This document shows, one piece after another, positions 1 through 9,109 of a stretch of 64,000 nt of DNA. The position numbers were made by a program, and so were the translations under genes. Origin of the DNA: Halosimplex aquaticum (GTDB lineage: Archaea; Halobacteriota; Halobacteria; Halobacteriales; Haloarculaceae). Each line of letters starts with the position of its first letter. Position 1 is the stretch's first letter. The DNA lies in NCBI RefSeq assembly GCF_028747785.1, contig NZ_CP118159.1:1-64000 (forward strand), written 5' to 3'. The notes under the pieces were generated by a model, which did not search any database, was not told where the DNA came from, and saw nothing but the letters and a program-made list of their open reading frames with translations.

Positions 1-157
1 CTTCGTCACTCTCCGTTTCATCGTCGTCGTGCTCGTCGGCTACTTCCCCCTCGTCTTCTTCGACTAACTCAGACGGATCCGTCGTCTGACCGCCGCTGAC
101 ACCGAGTGCCTTTGCCCGCTCGGCTGTCTCTTCCATTTCCTGTTCGAGATCGCTCAT
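1..157 (-). CDS. small acidic ParA-linked protein, C-terminus cut by window edge
   Basis: The reading frame starts with ATG at 157 and runs off the left edge. Its start overlaps the parA stop in an ATGA, so the two genes are translationally coupled. The visible 52 residues begin MSDLEQEMEETAERAKALG and become strongly acidic (runs of Glu/Asp). The position directly behind parA is where a ParB-like or other centromere-binding partner is expected, but no ParB motif is visible in this fragment, so the role is inferred from context only. Confidence 0.6.
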   Translation of the reverse strand, partial: MSDLEQEMEETAERAKALGVSGGQTTDPSELVEEDEGEVADEHDDDETESDE

Positions 158-1038
158 GCTTCAGGAGCCTCCTTGATGCGGTCCCGGAGTTCTTCCGTGC
201 TCATGTTCCGTGCGTGTTCGAGATCGATGTCGTGATCCGGCGGTGACGTCTGCTCGAGAACAAGTTGCACGACCTGGTCGAACACGGGGAACTGGTCGTT
301 CTTGACAGCCTCACTGTGCGTGTATATCGGCGCCTGGTTCCATTTCGCTCGGTCGAAGGCCGCCCGGTCGTCGACGAGGACGCCTTTCTCGTCGAACGTG
401 TCCTCGAACCAGTCGATGACCTTCCGCTTCTCCTTGGTGAGCTTCGTCGAGTCGTAGGTCATCGTGAACGCGAGATATTCGATTTCGAGGCTGTGCATCA
501 TCCCCAGCGTCTCGTAGTGGTCAAACAGAAGGTTCGCCGAGTGAATCATCTCTGAACGCGGCTGCATCGGGACGATGACGTTCTCGCCGGCCGTAACCGC
601 ATTCTTCGAGTATGCGGAGAGATCAGGGGGGCAGTCACAAACGATGAAATGGTATTCGTGGTCGATCTGCTCGATGACCTTGCCGAGGCGATTCTCACCG
701 GCATCAGCCGAATCGAGTGGCGTCTTGTTCCCGTTGAACGTCGTGTTCGACGGAATGAGATCAAACTCCTCGTGGTCGGAGAGGATGATTTCGTTGATCT
801 GCGACCACTTGTTCACGTCCAGGAGAACGTTGTCCAGTGACAGCTGGTCGATGTCTTCGTAGACTTCCCTCTTGCCGAGGTTAGCCGTGAGCGATCCCTG
901 TGGATCCAGGTCGATAAGGAGGACATCGAATCCGCGTGCTGCGAGGCCACCCGCGAGGTTGAGTGCGGTAAAGGTCTTTCCTGTTCCGCCTTTCTGGAAC
1001 GATACTGCGATTACCTCTGGTGGGGTGGTTTCCGACAT
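154..1038 (-). CDS. parA: ParA-family partition ATPase
   Basis: This 294-aa protein is a cytoplasmic ATPase of the ParA/Soj/MinD class that segregates plasmids. A deviant Walker A (KGGTGKT, about residues 17-23) lies near the N-terminus. It is followed by the switch motif DLDPQGSLT (about 43-51) and a Walker B-like CDCPP (about 134-138). The length fits ParA proteins without a long N-terminal HTH domain. The gene is followed by an overlapping small acidic gene, a usual par operon layout. Upstream lies an array of CGTTTCTAACG-type repeats that may be its centromere or operator. The identification as ParA is secure; the specific partition role is inferred from family and context. Confidence 0.93.
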   Translation of the reverse strand: MSETTPPEVIAVSFQKGGTGKTFTALNLAGGLAARGFDVLLIDLDPQGSLTANLGKREVYEDIDQLSLDNVLLDVNKWSQINEIILSDHEEFDLIPSNTTFNGNKTPLDSADAGENRLGKVIEQIDHEYHFIVCDCPPDLSAYSKNAVTAGENVIVPMQPRSEMIHSANLLFDHYETLGMMHSLEIEYLAFTMTYDSTKLTKEKRKVIDWFEDTFDEKGVLVDDRAAFDRAKWNQAPIYTHSEAVKNDQFPVFDQVVQLVLEQTSPPDHDIDLEHARNMSTEELRDRIKEAPEA

Positions 1039-1064
1039 TTCTGATGCTCTATTCGTTTCGACTG

Positions 1065-1276
1065 TTTCTAACGCTAAAAACGTTGGTCAGCCGGATGTCT
1101 GACGTTATTAATGTTATTAGCGTTTCTAACGTCAATAACTGCTCTAATGCTATTAGTGCTAATATCGTCTCTAATGGGTCTAATGACCACCCACGGTGTG
1201 GTGGGTGCATCTGGTTCTAACACTGTTAGCATTAGAAATAGTAGAAATGTTAATAACGCTATTACCGTTTCTAACG
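1065..1276. repeat. iteron-like array upstream of parA
   Basis: The 250 bp between parA and the next gene is AT-richer than its surroundings and full of copies of a short motif. CGTTTCTAACG is exact at 1121-1131 and 1266-1276, and TTTCTAACG is also at 1065-1073. Degenerate forms (TCTAATG, GTTCTAAC, GTTATTAATGTTATTAGCG) fill the space between. The same 11-mer occurs in inverse orientation at 17288-17298 and 17331-17341. The layout suits a parS-like centromere, an operator for ParA/ParB autoregulation, or replication iterons; the sequence alone does not decide between these. Confidence 0.7.
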
Positions 1277-1292
1277 TTTTAGCCGTTGGAGA

Positions 1293-1763
1293 TCAGTTGG
1301 TACGCTCCTTTCGTGAGATGTCGACCGAGGTGAGTGGTGTGTCTTCCAAGTGAGGGCCGATCTCTCTTCGAGCGGTTCGCTCAGCTTCCTCGTCAGACGC
1401 AAGGACATCGAGAGTCACGAGGAGCCCGACGAGAGCGGTTTTCGAGACCAAGAGCAGGGCGTCTGTCCTGCTGTTACAGTCGTTGCACCCCAAGCTCTGG
1501 ACGTTGATATTGCAGTTTCTCGTTCGATCGCTGGCGGAGGTGATGCGCTTGCCGACTTCACTAACTGCGATATTGATCGCATCCTGCCCCGTCTCTGCCC
1601 CACGGACGATCCACGGCACCGAAAACGTCACGCTGTACCACTTCTCTCTGGTGGCGGAGCCATGACTCCCATCCTGACTCGGCGGTCCTTGATGGGGTTC
1701 GTTCTCGACTGCGGAGGGACCATCAGTAGTGGCCGTGTTAGATTGCGATTGTCTTTCGGCCAT
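1293..1763 (-). CDS. UPF0212 (DUF555) family protein
   Basis: This 156-aa protein has a disordered, Gln/Ser/Pro-rich N-terminus of about 40 residues. The rest matches the archaeal UPF0212/DUF555 pattern as I recall it. It has a segment around WIVRGAETGQDAINIAVSEV, a Cys-rich part (GCNDC), then SKTALVGLLVTLDV and a tail ending in a TARREIGPHLEDTPL-like segment. The family is archaeal and of unknown function; the cysteines suggest metal binding. Chromosomal members are usually shorter, so the N-terminal extension is unusual. It lies divergent from nothing and reads away from the parA repeat array. Confidence 0.75.
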   Translation of the reverse strand: MAERQSQSNTATTDGPSAVENEPHQGPPSQDGSHGSATREKWYSVTFSVPWIVRGAETGQDAINIAVSEVGKRITSASDRTRNCNINVQSLGCNDCNSRTDALLLVSKTALVGLLVTLDVLASDEEAERTARREIGPHLEDTPLTSVDISRKERTN

Positions 1764-1843
1764 GAAGATTCAGACGCGAGCAACGCTAAATAGAGCAACT
1801 CCACAGACAGTGTAACGAGTTGTGGAACAATCCCTTCTACAGT

Positions 1844-3049
1844 TCATCTGGCCATCTTCTGTGGTGTCGACGATCGAAGCAGGCGTTCTTGTCCGTTCTT
1901 ATCCCCGATCAGGGTTGCGGCGTGTTCCTGAAATACCCGAATCGGTGGTCGAGCGTCTTCGAGATGTGCGCTGAAGAGGTTGAGTGCCCATTCGATGATA
2001 CATGAGTCAGATGATTCGAGAGCCGTCGATTCGGCCTCCGTAACTCCAGTCGATGGGGCAGGCGCCATGATCACGCGCGAATCGTCGTATATCGCAAGGT
2101 GAAGTGGGATTGGCCCGGGAACGAACAACAGTCGTGCATCCTGTCTAATGAGGCCATCTTTGAGATACGCAGAATAATCGAACTGAGCAGCATAGTCGAC
2201 GAACCGGTGGTCGCCGTGGAATTGGAAGAGGACCTCGTCAGTGAATACGACGGTGACGCTGGGAGTGTGATTCACGACCGGGCGATATGCCTGATCGAGT
2301 GCAGGGCTCCGAATGGCACCCATGCCCCGGAACGCTTCTAAATCGATTCCAGCACCGCTGACGAACGCGTTCAGAACGTTGTGAGGCTGGTCCGGAGTAT
2401 TGTGGATAAGCTCGAAATTCTCGAGGGCTTCGAGTGGGAGCGAATCAAGCTCGGCTGGCAGCCAGCGAACGAAGCTCCGGTTTTCAATGGCTCCTGCGGC
2501 GATTTCGTGAAGGTGTTCGAATGACTCTTGGAGTAACTCACCCGATTCGGATAGTTCGTAGGTGGCTGATTGGTGATTCACGTAGCCGTCTTCCTGCAAG
2601 CGACTGATTATTCGATGAATCGTCGTTCGGGAAGGTCCACCCTCATCCCGGGCACGATCGAGGAGAGTACACTTTCTCATTGCCTCTTCTTTGAGAACTC
2701 GAAGCAGCCACTGTTGGTGTGGTGAGCGTGTGAGGCGGGCGAGCGAGTCGACTGTAACTTCGTCATCGAGTTGGAGGTATGCCTCCAGTATCCTCGATCC
2801 AGAGCAGGTCAATGTGAAGCAGTCGTTCCGCTCGCGAACGAGTCCCGCTTCGTCGAGTGGAGCAACAGCCCGATAGGCAGTTTGGCGAGTTACGTCCGAC
2901 TTCTCTGCGAGATCGGGGATGCAGAGGTTCCCCTTTTGGAGTGCTTGTAGGACCCGGATACGCGTAGGATGCCGACCCTGGTTGGAGGAGCTGGCACTTG
3001 CTTGAACCCGGGAGTCAAAGAGAGATTGGAGGAGTTTCTCGGGGGTCAT
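1844..3049 (-). CDS. wHTH transcriptional regulator, FilR1-like C-terminal domain
   Basis: I start at ATG 3049 (MTPEKLLQSLF); the frame is open further upstream but lacks plausible coding sequence. The 401-aa product has a first winged helix (about residues 20-100, with LAEKSDVTRQTAYRAVAPL as recognition region) and a second one (about 105-175, with SRTTIHRIISRLQEDGYV). The C-terminal half contains RSFVRWLPAELDSLPLEAL and looks like the FilR1/DUF1724 sensor domain common in haloarchaea. It is a predicted DNA-binding regulator with an unknown ligand. It is divergent from the unknown gene that starts near 3269 and may regulate it. Family assignment of the C-terminal part is moderate. Confidence 0.75.
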   Translation of the reverse strand: MTPEKLLQSLFDSRVQASASSSNQGRHPTRIRVLQALQKGNLCIPDLAEKSDVTRQTAYRAVAPLDEAGLVRERNDCFTLTCSGSRILEAYLQLDDEVTVDSLARLTRSPHQQWLLRVLKEEAMRKCTLLDRARDEGGPSRTTIHRIISRLQEDGYVNHQSATYELSESGELLQESFEHLHEIAAGAIENRSFVRWLPAELDSLPLEALENFELIHNTPDQPHNVLNAFVSGAGIDLEAFRGMGAIRSPALDQAYRPVVNHTPSVTVVFTDEVLFQFHGDHRFVDYAAQFDYSAYLKDGLIRQDARLLFVPGPIPLHLAIYDDSRVIMAPAPSTGVTEAESTALESSDSCIIEWALNLFSAHLEDARPPIRVFQEHAATLIGDKNGQERLLRSSTPQKMAR

Positions 3050-3268
3050 AGTGCGATTACCGCATATCCAATGGTTGTTAGATAGAATGAATGTTTGCAT
3101 ACCAGATACTCCAGATAGTAATTGTACTCGTCGAGGGCCGACCCTCGAGTATTCATCAAGGCTGGTCCTCGGCGCGGCAGACTGTAGTTGCGAATGCCAG
3201 AATCTGTGCATCGATCGAGTGGGTCGGGCGAGGGATTGAGGAACAACCTCTCCAACGGCCTATTAAAC

Positions 3269-4702
3269 ATGAGGAGTCTAACTACACCATCGATGGGCGA
3301 ACGAGACGAACAGCCAGATGACAACGATCCTCAACCCCACGAATACGAAGCCGAAACTACAACCGACATCGTTGAGTGGGCTGTGGGCGACTGGCGGCCC
3401 GGACGTACCTTCGAGGAGATTGAGCAAGTGATGGAGACGGTGAGAGAGGAGGGAGTCGACTCGGAAGAGGGTGCTCGTCAATCCGCTACTCTCCTTCGCG
3501 AGACGATGGAGTACGCCGAAACCTTCGGAATACGGCTCCTATGCGAATTCGAGGACACAGACCAGATCTCGGATCGGTTAGCGAGCTACCAGCCTGACGA
3601 GGTGAGAACCTTCTATCAGCACGTCGCTACGGAGAATGCGGAGTCGTTCTGCAACTCGAAGGACGAAATAGACGGGAGCTATGCCGAGAACCTACAGTCG
3701 GCCTTTGGCCTCTCGGAAGAGGTCGCGGAACACGACATCTTCTCTTGGTTCAAGAGCCATCTCCGCCGAATTGCCCACTTCTACACGAGCTACTACGGCA
3801 TCTACGGCGCCAAGAAGCATGCCCAGCGGTACGAAGTTCTCAAACTGGATGAGTTCGAGACAGAATTTCCCATCAAGCTGGAGGCCGAGGACACGAGATA
3901 CGTCCTCTTCGTTCCGAAATCAGATGGTGAACCTGTTCCAATCGCCGTCGGCGCCCGGCTACTGGCGAATTACTCATTCGGTGTGGCGCGGCGAGTTCGC
4001 TCTCTCTCTGTTGCCATTGCGAGCAAAGATCAGGACGACGAGAAGAGAGAACTGACGCTAATACGAGATGACCTCGAATCGATACTCGACGAATATCGTG
4101 AGTTCAGATCGGGGGAACCGGACGGGTTCGTCCTGTACGGTAACTTCGAAGAAACCGAGGAGATTCAACGAATCTTCCAGAGCCCCGCGATCATTCAGTA
4201 TGAGAGTGGAGAGTTGCAGTTCCACGTCGTCGACGAGGACGAGTATGGGCCGTTCACAGTCCACTTCGAGGGCGCATCTCGCATAATGGGGACTGCGAAA
4301 CAGACCGTCACAATCGACAGTTTCGAGGTCACGAGTCGATTGACCGTCGACCAGTACGAGGAACTTTGGAAGCTCCACTCGGCAATGGAGGAAGGGGAGG
4401 TCAAGAGTATGGGGCTGTACCTATCCGGACAGAAGGCCGGTGAGGGGTTGGAACATGCTTCTATCGAGGAGTGGCTTCCACCCGATGAAGCGGTACAGTT
4501 CCTCCATACCGACATCGTGGAACGGGAGCATATCGACCTTCTGAAGGCGATGAACCAAATGTACGAGAGGGAAATTCTGTCGCCAGCAGACCTGACTGAT
4601 GAAGACCTTCACCTCATTCGCGACTGCTTGGACGGTCGGACAACGAACGAATTGACCGGGGAAGAGATTCGAGGGCTCGCAGAGCAGATGTTCGATCTCT
4701 AA
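3269..4702 (+). CDS. hypothetical protein, 477 aa
   Basis: I do not recognise this protein. Start candidates are ATG 3269 and ATG 3293 (MGERDEQPDDND); the frame is open upstream to TTG 3188. The N-terminus is acidic and polar. Residues about 150-200 are rich in aromatics (YTSYYGIYGAKKHAQRY), followed by a beta-rich region (TRYVLFVPKSDGEPVPIAVGA). There is no membrane segment, cysteine cluster or nucleotide-binding loop that I can see. Codon use is typical of the region, so it is a real gene. It is divergent from the FilR1-like regulator, with about 220 bp between their starts. Confidence 0.7.
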   Translation: MRSLTTPSMGERDEQPDDNDPQPHEYEAETTTDIVEWAVGDWRPGRTFEEIEQVMETVREEGVDSEEGARQSATLLRETMEYAETFGIRLLCEFEDTDQISDRLASYQPDEVRTFYQHVATENAESFCNSKDEIDGSYAENLQSAFGLSEEVAEHDIFSWFKSHLRRIAHFYTSYYGIYGAKKHAQRYEVLKLDEFETEFPIKLEAEDTRYVLFVPKSDGEPVPIAVGARLLANYSFGVARRVRSLSVAIASKDQDDEKRELTLIRDDLESILDEYREFRSGEPDGFVLYGNFEETEEIQRIFQSPAIIQYESGELQFHVVDEDEYGPFTVHFEGASRIMGTAKQTVTIDSFEVTSRLTVDQYEELWKLHSAMEEGEVKSMGLYLSGQKAGEGLEHASIEEWLPPDEAVQFLHTDIVEREHIDLLKAMNQMYEREILSPADLTDEDLHLIRDCLDGRTTNELTGEEIRGLAEQMFDL

Positions 4703-4875
4703 CCGTCCGGGATGGGACTGGGCCCCGGAGTTATTATCGCGGGGGGAGATGGAACGTGGTACTTCACCATCGAGTGAACTACACGGCAGACAGTAGTTGA
4801 GACCGGCCTTCTCAATGCATATGGTATTCTGGCGTAGTTCATAAATAGTATGAAGACGTAGTCTGGGATAGAACG

Positions 4876-5244
4876 ATGGCACGAATCACCGGGTCATATC
4901 CAGACGACCTCGACCTCCTCATCGAGGGTGCTGTTGAGGCTGGTGTGTTTGGTGGCAAGAGCGATGCATTGCGAGAGTTCGTGCGTGAATACTTCGAGGA
5001 CCACGAGAACGAACGTATTGCAGCTGCGGTGGCTCTCTACGAACGAGAGCGGATCACGCTCGGTGATGCTGCGAGACTCGCTGATGTCGACCGCTGGACA
5101 ATGCGTGATATCCTCCGTGAGCACGGCGTCGAACTCCGTCTCGGACTCGTTGACGAAGACGACGCAGCCTATGAGGTAGAGGCAGCAAGCGAACTCGAAT
5201 TCGGTGATGAGGATTCGGACGACGAGGAGTCACGTGCGAAATGA
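4876..5244 (+). CDS. UPF0175-family antitoxin
   Basis: This 122-aa protein has an N-terminal segment resembling a ribbon-helix-helix (residues about 1-40, SYPDDLDLLIEGAVEAGVFGGKSDALREFV). A central helix-turn-helix of UPF0175 type follows (ALYERERITLGDAARLADVDRWTMRDILREHGVELR in the protein, positions about 52-87). The tail is very acidic. It overlaps the following PIN-domain gene by 4 nt, the standard toxin-antitoxin arrangement. A TATA-like CATAAATAG lies at about 4839-4847, upstream of the start. It should neutralise the PIN toxin and repress the operon. Confidence 0.82.
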   Translation: MARITGSYPDDLDLLIEGAVEAGVFGGKSDALREFVREYFEDHENERIAAAVALYERERITLGDAARLADVDRWTMRDILREHGVELRLGLVDEDDAAYEVEAASELEFGDEDSDDEESRAK

Positions 5245-5747
5245 CTGGTGATGATATTCCAGCGAACCCGAGCGTCCTGAACACGACTGTCCTCTCGAAT
5301 TTTGCGTACATCGATCAGCTGTGGGTAGTTGCTGACCTCTCTGGAATCTGTACGGTACCAGTCGTTCGTGAGGAGCTCGAACACGGCGTTGATAACCACC
5401 CATATCTCCAGGAAGCACTCGATACGCTTGATAACGAAATCCCAGTCGCGACGATTTCGGATACTGTCGCAAACAGAGAAGCCGTTGTTGGTGGGCATCT
5501 TGATCCCGGGGAAGCACAGGCGTTCGCCCTCGCCGACGCACACGACGGTCGACTGCTCACAGACGACGGAGATGCCCGGTTGTTTGCGAAAGACCAGGGC
5601 GTGACCGTTGTCGGGTCGGTCGGAGTTCTGTTGGCTGCAATCGATGCTGGAAAGATTGATGAAGCGACTGCTGACGTGTGGCTGTCGACCTGGATCGATG
5701 AAATTGGGTACTACGTCCCGTATCGTACGATCTCGGAGTATCGATGA
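5241..5747 (+). CDS. PIN-domain toxin (VapC-like/DUF3368-like)
   Basis: This 168-aa protein begins at the ATGA overlap with the UPF0175 antitoxin. The PIN fold is suggested by LNTTVLSNFAYI at residues about 13-24, VPVVREELE (about 46-54), LDPGEAQAFALA (about 92-103) and LLTDDGDAR (about 110-118), which supply the acidic residues of the active site. The first canonical Asp of PIN ribonucleases is replaced by Thr/Asn in LNTT, as in some DUF3368-like members. The predicted activity is cleavage of RNA when not bound by its antitoxin. Confidence 0.82.
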   Translation: MTGDDIPANPSVLNTTVLSNFAYIDQLWVVADLSGICTVPVVREELEHGVDNHPYLQEALDTLDNEIPVATISDTVANREAVVGGHLDPGEAQAFALADAHDGRLLTDDGDARLFAKDQGVTVVGSVGVLLAAIDAGKIDEATADVWLSTWIDEIGYYVPYRTISEYR

Positions 5748-5806
5748 CGGGCTTGCTCGAAGTTCGAAACGCCTGATTAGTGTGACCGTGAACACGTCTA
5801 TTACCA

Positions 5807-6713
5807 ATGAGTGAAGCCGACAGACGGCTGTCCGAAGAGAGTGAACAACGGTTTCTTGACCTGTACGCCCACCTATTGGTGTATGTCAACGATCGGTTCG
5901 ATGTCATCGAAGAGATCGAAACAGTCGCTGACCTCGAACAGCACTATACTGACGAGCTTCTGCCGCTCCGAAACACGCTGTACAACGAGTCAACGACGGA
6001 CCTGATAGAGGATTTCGTTGAACAGAACCCTGCTGACCTGTCGGAAGCTGATCTCGAGCAGGTCGCAGCATGGACGGACTTCATCACTGGGGAGTTCGTC
6101 GTCGTCCGCTATCGTGAAGACGACGCGATCTTCCTGGATTGGACAGAACCGCCGAAAACATACGCAGTCCGCCCAGCTCGGCTACCGTTCGCCGACCTGT
6201 GGGATGAATCCGCACTTCCAGTCCCGGTTTCGAGTGTCGCTCTGTTACCGTTCGAGGATCAGATCGTCTACGACGGGTGGATCGGAATTAAGAATATCAT
6301 TTTCGGGGGCTCGCTCAGTACTGACATTGACGACGAGTACGAGGAGGCCAAACATCGCTTCGGCATAATCGACTCGCTTCCAGCACCTGAGGAAGACGAA
6401 AAGACGGACGCCGAGGAGTTGCGCTTCTACATGAAGAACAAGCGTAACCGAGAGCGATACGCGTCGGAGATCGAGCATTTACGAGAGAAATCCGACGAAT
6501 TGGAGCGGATTTACCACCAGGAGATGGGGAAGGCACGAGCCCGAAGCTTGGGTCGCGAACTGCGCGAGTTGGGACTCAATGAAGCCTATGTAGCCATTTA
6601 CGATGATCGGATTATCACTAGTGCCCTCCGAATCCGAGGTTCGCAAGCTACTCGAAGAGATTATGCCCGCTGGGAAGGCTGACCACCCCTACATCTACCA
6701 CTTCGATCCCTAA
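5807..6713 (+). CDS. hypothetical protein, C-terminus shifted by +1
   Basis: The open frame 5807-6682 encodes 291 aa of unrecognised sequence with a mainly helical N-terminal half and a hydrophobic beta segment (VSSVALLPFEDQIVYDG). From about 6615 a different frame reads VRKLLEEIMPAGKADHPYI and ends YHFDP at TAA 6711-6713. That looks like the natural C-terminus, whereas the in-frame tail (RIRGSQATRRDYARWEG) looks like noise. An extra base between about 6610 and 6630 would explain this. No motif assigns a function. A charged coiled-coil-like stretch precedes the shift (about residues 205-245). Confidence 0.65.
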
Positions 6714-6728
6714 ACGAGAGTCCACAGC

Positions 6729-7088
6729 CTACGACTGGAGTTGCGTGACAGTCGGCGCGATTTCACTCTTGGTCGGTTCGCTTGAGAACTCAAACACGCT
6801 GTCCCCGACACCGAAGGCGTACCTCTGGTAGGAGACGTCGACGTGAATCCAGCATTCGACATTGTTGTCTGTCGCCTCATACTCGGCTTCATCTGTATTC
6901 TCTCCGTGCTTCAGCACATCGAGCAGGTATTCTTCGATACGTGGCGCATTCGTGATTTGCAGGAGATGGTCGGCAGCGACGTTATCCAACACGTCTGCTG
7001 GGGTTCCGTATCCGTCGCCGACGAGATAGAACTCGCCATCGTACTCGTGTGACTCGATCTGAACACGGAGTGCGTACGTCTCAGCCAT
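6729..7088 (-). CDS. hypothetical protein, 119 aa
   Basis: I start at ATG 7088 (MAETYALRVQIESHEYDG); the frame extends upstream to 7163, but that extension is not protein-like. The product is acidic, with alternating beta-like stretches (EFYLVGDGYG, CWIHVDVSYQRYAFGVGDSVFEF). It contains a single Cys and no membrane segment. It is convergent with the preceding plus-strand gene. I do not recognise the family. Confidence 0.55.
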   Translation of the reverse strand: MAETYALRVQIESHEYDGEFYLVGDGYGTPADVLDNVAADHLLQITNAPRIEEYLLDVLKHGENTDEAEYEATDNNVECWIHVDVSYQRYAFGVGDSVFEFSSEPTKSEIAPTVTQLQS

Positions 7089-7195
7089 ATCGGTAATTCC
7101 GAAGAGCCACGTATCAGACTGTCTGTTACAGAGACTGCCTGCCAGTGGCCGCGTCGTGAACAAGATTTAGTCGGAATGGCTCGCAACCACTGTAT

Positions 7196-8166
7196 ATGTC
7201 TTTCACCGCCAGCGGCACACGCTTCTCGAGGAGGTTGACGACCTCCCCGAGAGTGCGACGCTCATTACGCCACTCTCCCATCGGCGATTTCGTATTACTG
7301 ACGTACAGGACGCTCGCGTCATCATTCAGTTCGAAGACAGAGACGAGACACGGCCGCTCCAGCGCGACCAGTTCGAAACGCTCTATCGCCGAATCGAGGA
7401 CGCTCCGGACGGGTTTGATCTTGACCGTCTCCCGGCGGATGCCGATCCATACCCTGCGGTGTTGAGTGTCCATCCACGATTCGAGGTTGATGAGGACGCT
7501 GGCGTCATCACACAATCAGAGGTCGCGACGGTGACGCAGGTGGTGGGCGCGGAACAGGAACCCACAGACCAAGAACGAACAGAACCCGACGGACTGGATG
7601 TCTACTCGGACGCGCTCCTCCTCATCGACGCACTCGAACGTCACGATGTGACAGATCTCCCTGAACTAGAGACGAACGCGTTGGTGAATCTTTACACACT
7701 GCTTTCGGATGTGCAGCGAGATGCCAATGATTTCCGCCAAGAGGTCGCGGATGTCCTCCTCGCTCGACTCCATCACGACCGTCCAGTGTCCGGGCAGTAC
7801 GGCTCTGTCCAACGGACGAGTCGCCGCAACCGCTCGCTCAAAGACGACGAGCAGGTGCTGGAACGGCTCGAGAATGCTGGCATCGACCGTGAGCGTGTAC
7901 TGAGCGTCGACCGCTCGAAAGTCGATGAAGCACTTGAAGTCACTACGCTCTCCGACTCCGATGTGTACGAGGTCGGAGAAAGCGAATACGTTCGCAAAGC
8001 GGAGGTCGATGAAGATGTGAAAGAATCCCGGCTCCAGGGGCTGAAGGACCGACTCGCTGCTAGCGAGGACGATGAGGCGAACCAGCTCCGAGCGGAGATC
8101 GAAGAGCTCGAACAGCGTATCGACGATCTCACCAGTTTCCGCACAGGTACGGAGATGCAAGGATGA
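7196..8166 (+). CDS. hypothetical protein with N-terminal frameshift
   Basis: The frame annotated by start codons alone begins at GTG 7459, but the same frame is open and clearly protein-like upstream to about 7210 (TLLEEVDDLPESATLITPL, then RFRITDVQDARVIIQFEDRD). It lacks a start there. ATG 7196 lies in another frame (MSFTASG), so one base appears to be missing at about 7208-7222. The full product would be about 323 aa. It has a mixed alpha/beta N-terminal domain, a central Arg-rich stretch (SVQRTSRRNRSLKDDEQ) and a C-terminal coiled coil. Its stop overlaps the next gene by 4 nt, so both are probably co-translated. Confidence 0.65.
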
Positions 8167-9044
8167 CTGCCTACCGCTTTCGCGTCAAGTTCGACCCCGA
8201 TCCGACGTCACTGTGGCGGGATATCGTTGTCGGCGCGGATAGAACGATCACCGAGTTTCAGTCGGCGATCAACCCTGCAGTCGGCGACCAGGGCCACCTC
8301 TGGTTCGTCGGAGAGGGTGAAGACTACTGGGACAGCGCCGTCAAATACCAGTGCCCGCAAGAGTACGAGGAGTCGCCTGGTGGCGATCCGGTATTGCGTA
8401 CGGAACGGATTGAGAATGCCGGTGAGGTGACGATCGGCGAGATGACCCGCCAGCTCGGTCTCGAACAGTACGATCGCATCTGCTATCTCTACGACTACGG
8501 CGATGAATGGCGGTTCTACGCCATCTTGAAGGAGGTTCTCAGTGATGAGTCGAGCGACAAAGAACCGGAGATCGTGAAAGAGAAAGGCGATCCTATCGAC
8601 GACCAGTACGCCTCTCCGGGAACCACTGAAAGCGATCCGCCGCTCCCTGATCCACTCTATTCAGTGCTCCCTGAAACTGCGGTCCCCGTTGCGGATCTTC
8701 GTGAGTTGGAGAAGCGCGATGATATCGTCCACGTCATTCCATTACTCAGTCTCGAAACCGGGTTCGGGGCGGTTTGCGAGCGGTTTGCGATTCAGTTCGA
8801 GGATACGGGGTACGTCCTCGAAAACTTCCAGCCGGGGTGGCAGGTCGTTGAGGAAGTCGATGGGGTAGACAAGACGGAGGAAGAACTCCTCGCGGCCCTT
8901 GTAGACGCAGTACGTGAGTGGCACGCTGAAATCGCAGAGATATCAGGTGCCATGACGGGACAGCATTTCGGTGAAGAGACGGTTGAAGCGATGCACGTCG
9001 AATTGGAAGCAGAACTCGAACGGAAGGGATACGGCCACCTCTAG
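8163..9044 (+). CDS. plasmid pRiA4b ORF-3-like family protein
   Basis: This 293-aa protein has the hallmarks of the PRiA4_ORF3 family. The N-terminus is YRFRVKFDPDPTSLWRDIVV, then a helix that reads ITEFQSAINPAVG, a WFVGEG turn and later CYLYDYGDEWRFY, the conserved Y-D-Y/F-G-D-x-W block of that family. The C-terminal half (from about residue 165) is acidic and not recognised. The family is common on plasmids and near transposases, without known biochemistry. It is coupled to the preceding coiled-coil protein by an ATGA overlap. An IS4-type transposase follows. Confidence 0.75.
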   Translation: MTAYRFRVKFDPDPTSLWRDIVVGADRTITEFQSAINPAVGDQGHLWFVGEGEDYWDSAVKYQCPQEYEESPGGDPVLRTERIENAGEVTIGEMTRQLGLEQYDRICYLYDYGDEWRFYAILKEVLSDESSDKEPEIVKEKGDPIDDQYASPGTTESDPPLPDPLYSVLPETAVPVADLRELEKRDDIVHVIPLLSLETGFGAVCERFAIQFEDTGYVLENFQPGWQVVEEVDGVDKTEEELLAALVDAVREWHAEIAEISGAMTGQHFGEETVEAMHVELEAELERKGYGHL

Positions 9045-9109
9045 TCTGCTCTCTTGACTGTCCGTCGAAGAGAACGAGTTCTTGGCTGTGAAATGTCCAG
9101 CGTCCCGTA

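Noticed and set aside
1065-1276. CRISPR-like reading of the parA upstream repeats
   Set aside because: The units are about 9-11 bp and irregularly spaced, without the 30-nt repeats and unique spacers of a CRISPR array. No cas gene is present in the window.
7126-7515. Minus-strand frame of 129 codons over the start of the 7196-8166 gene
   Set aside because: The plus-strand frame reads as a well-formed protein through the whole stretch, while the minus frame is unlike any protein and lacks a partner or promoter.
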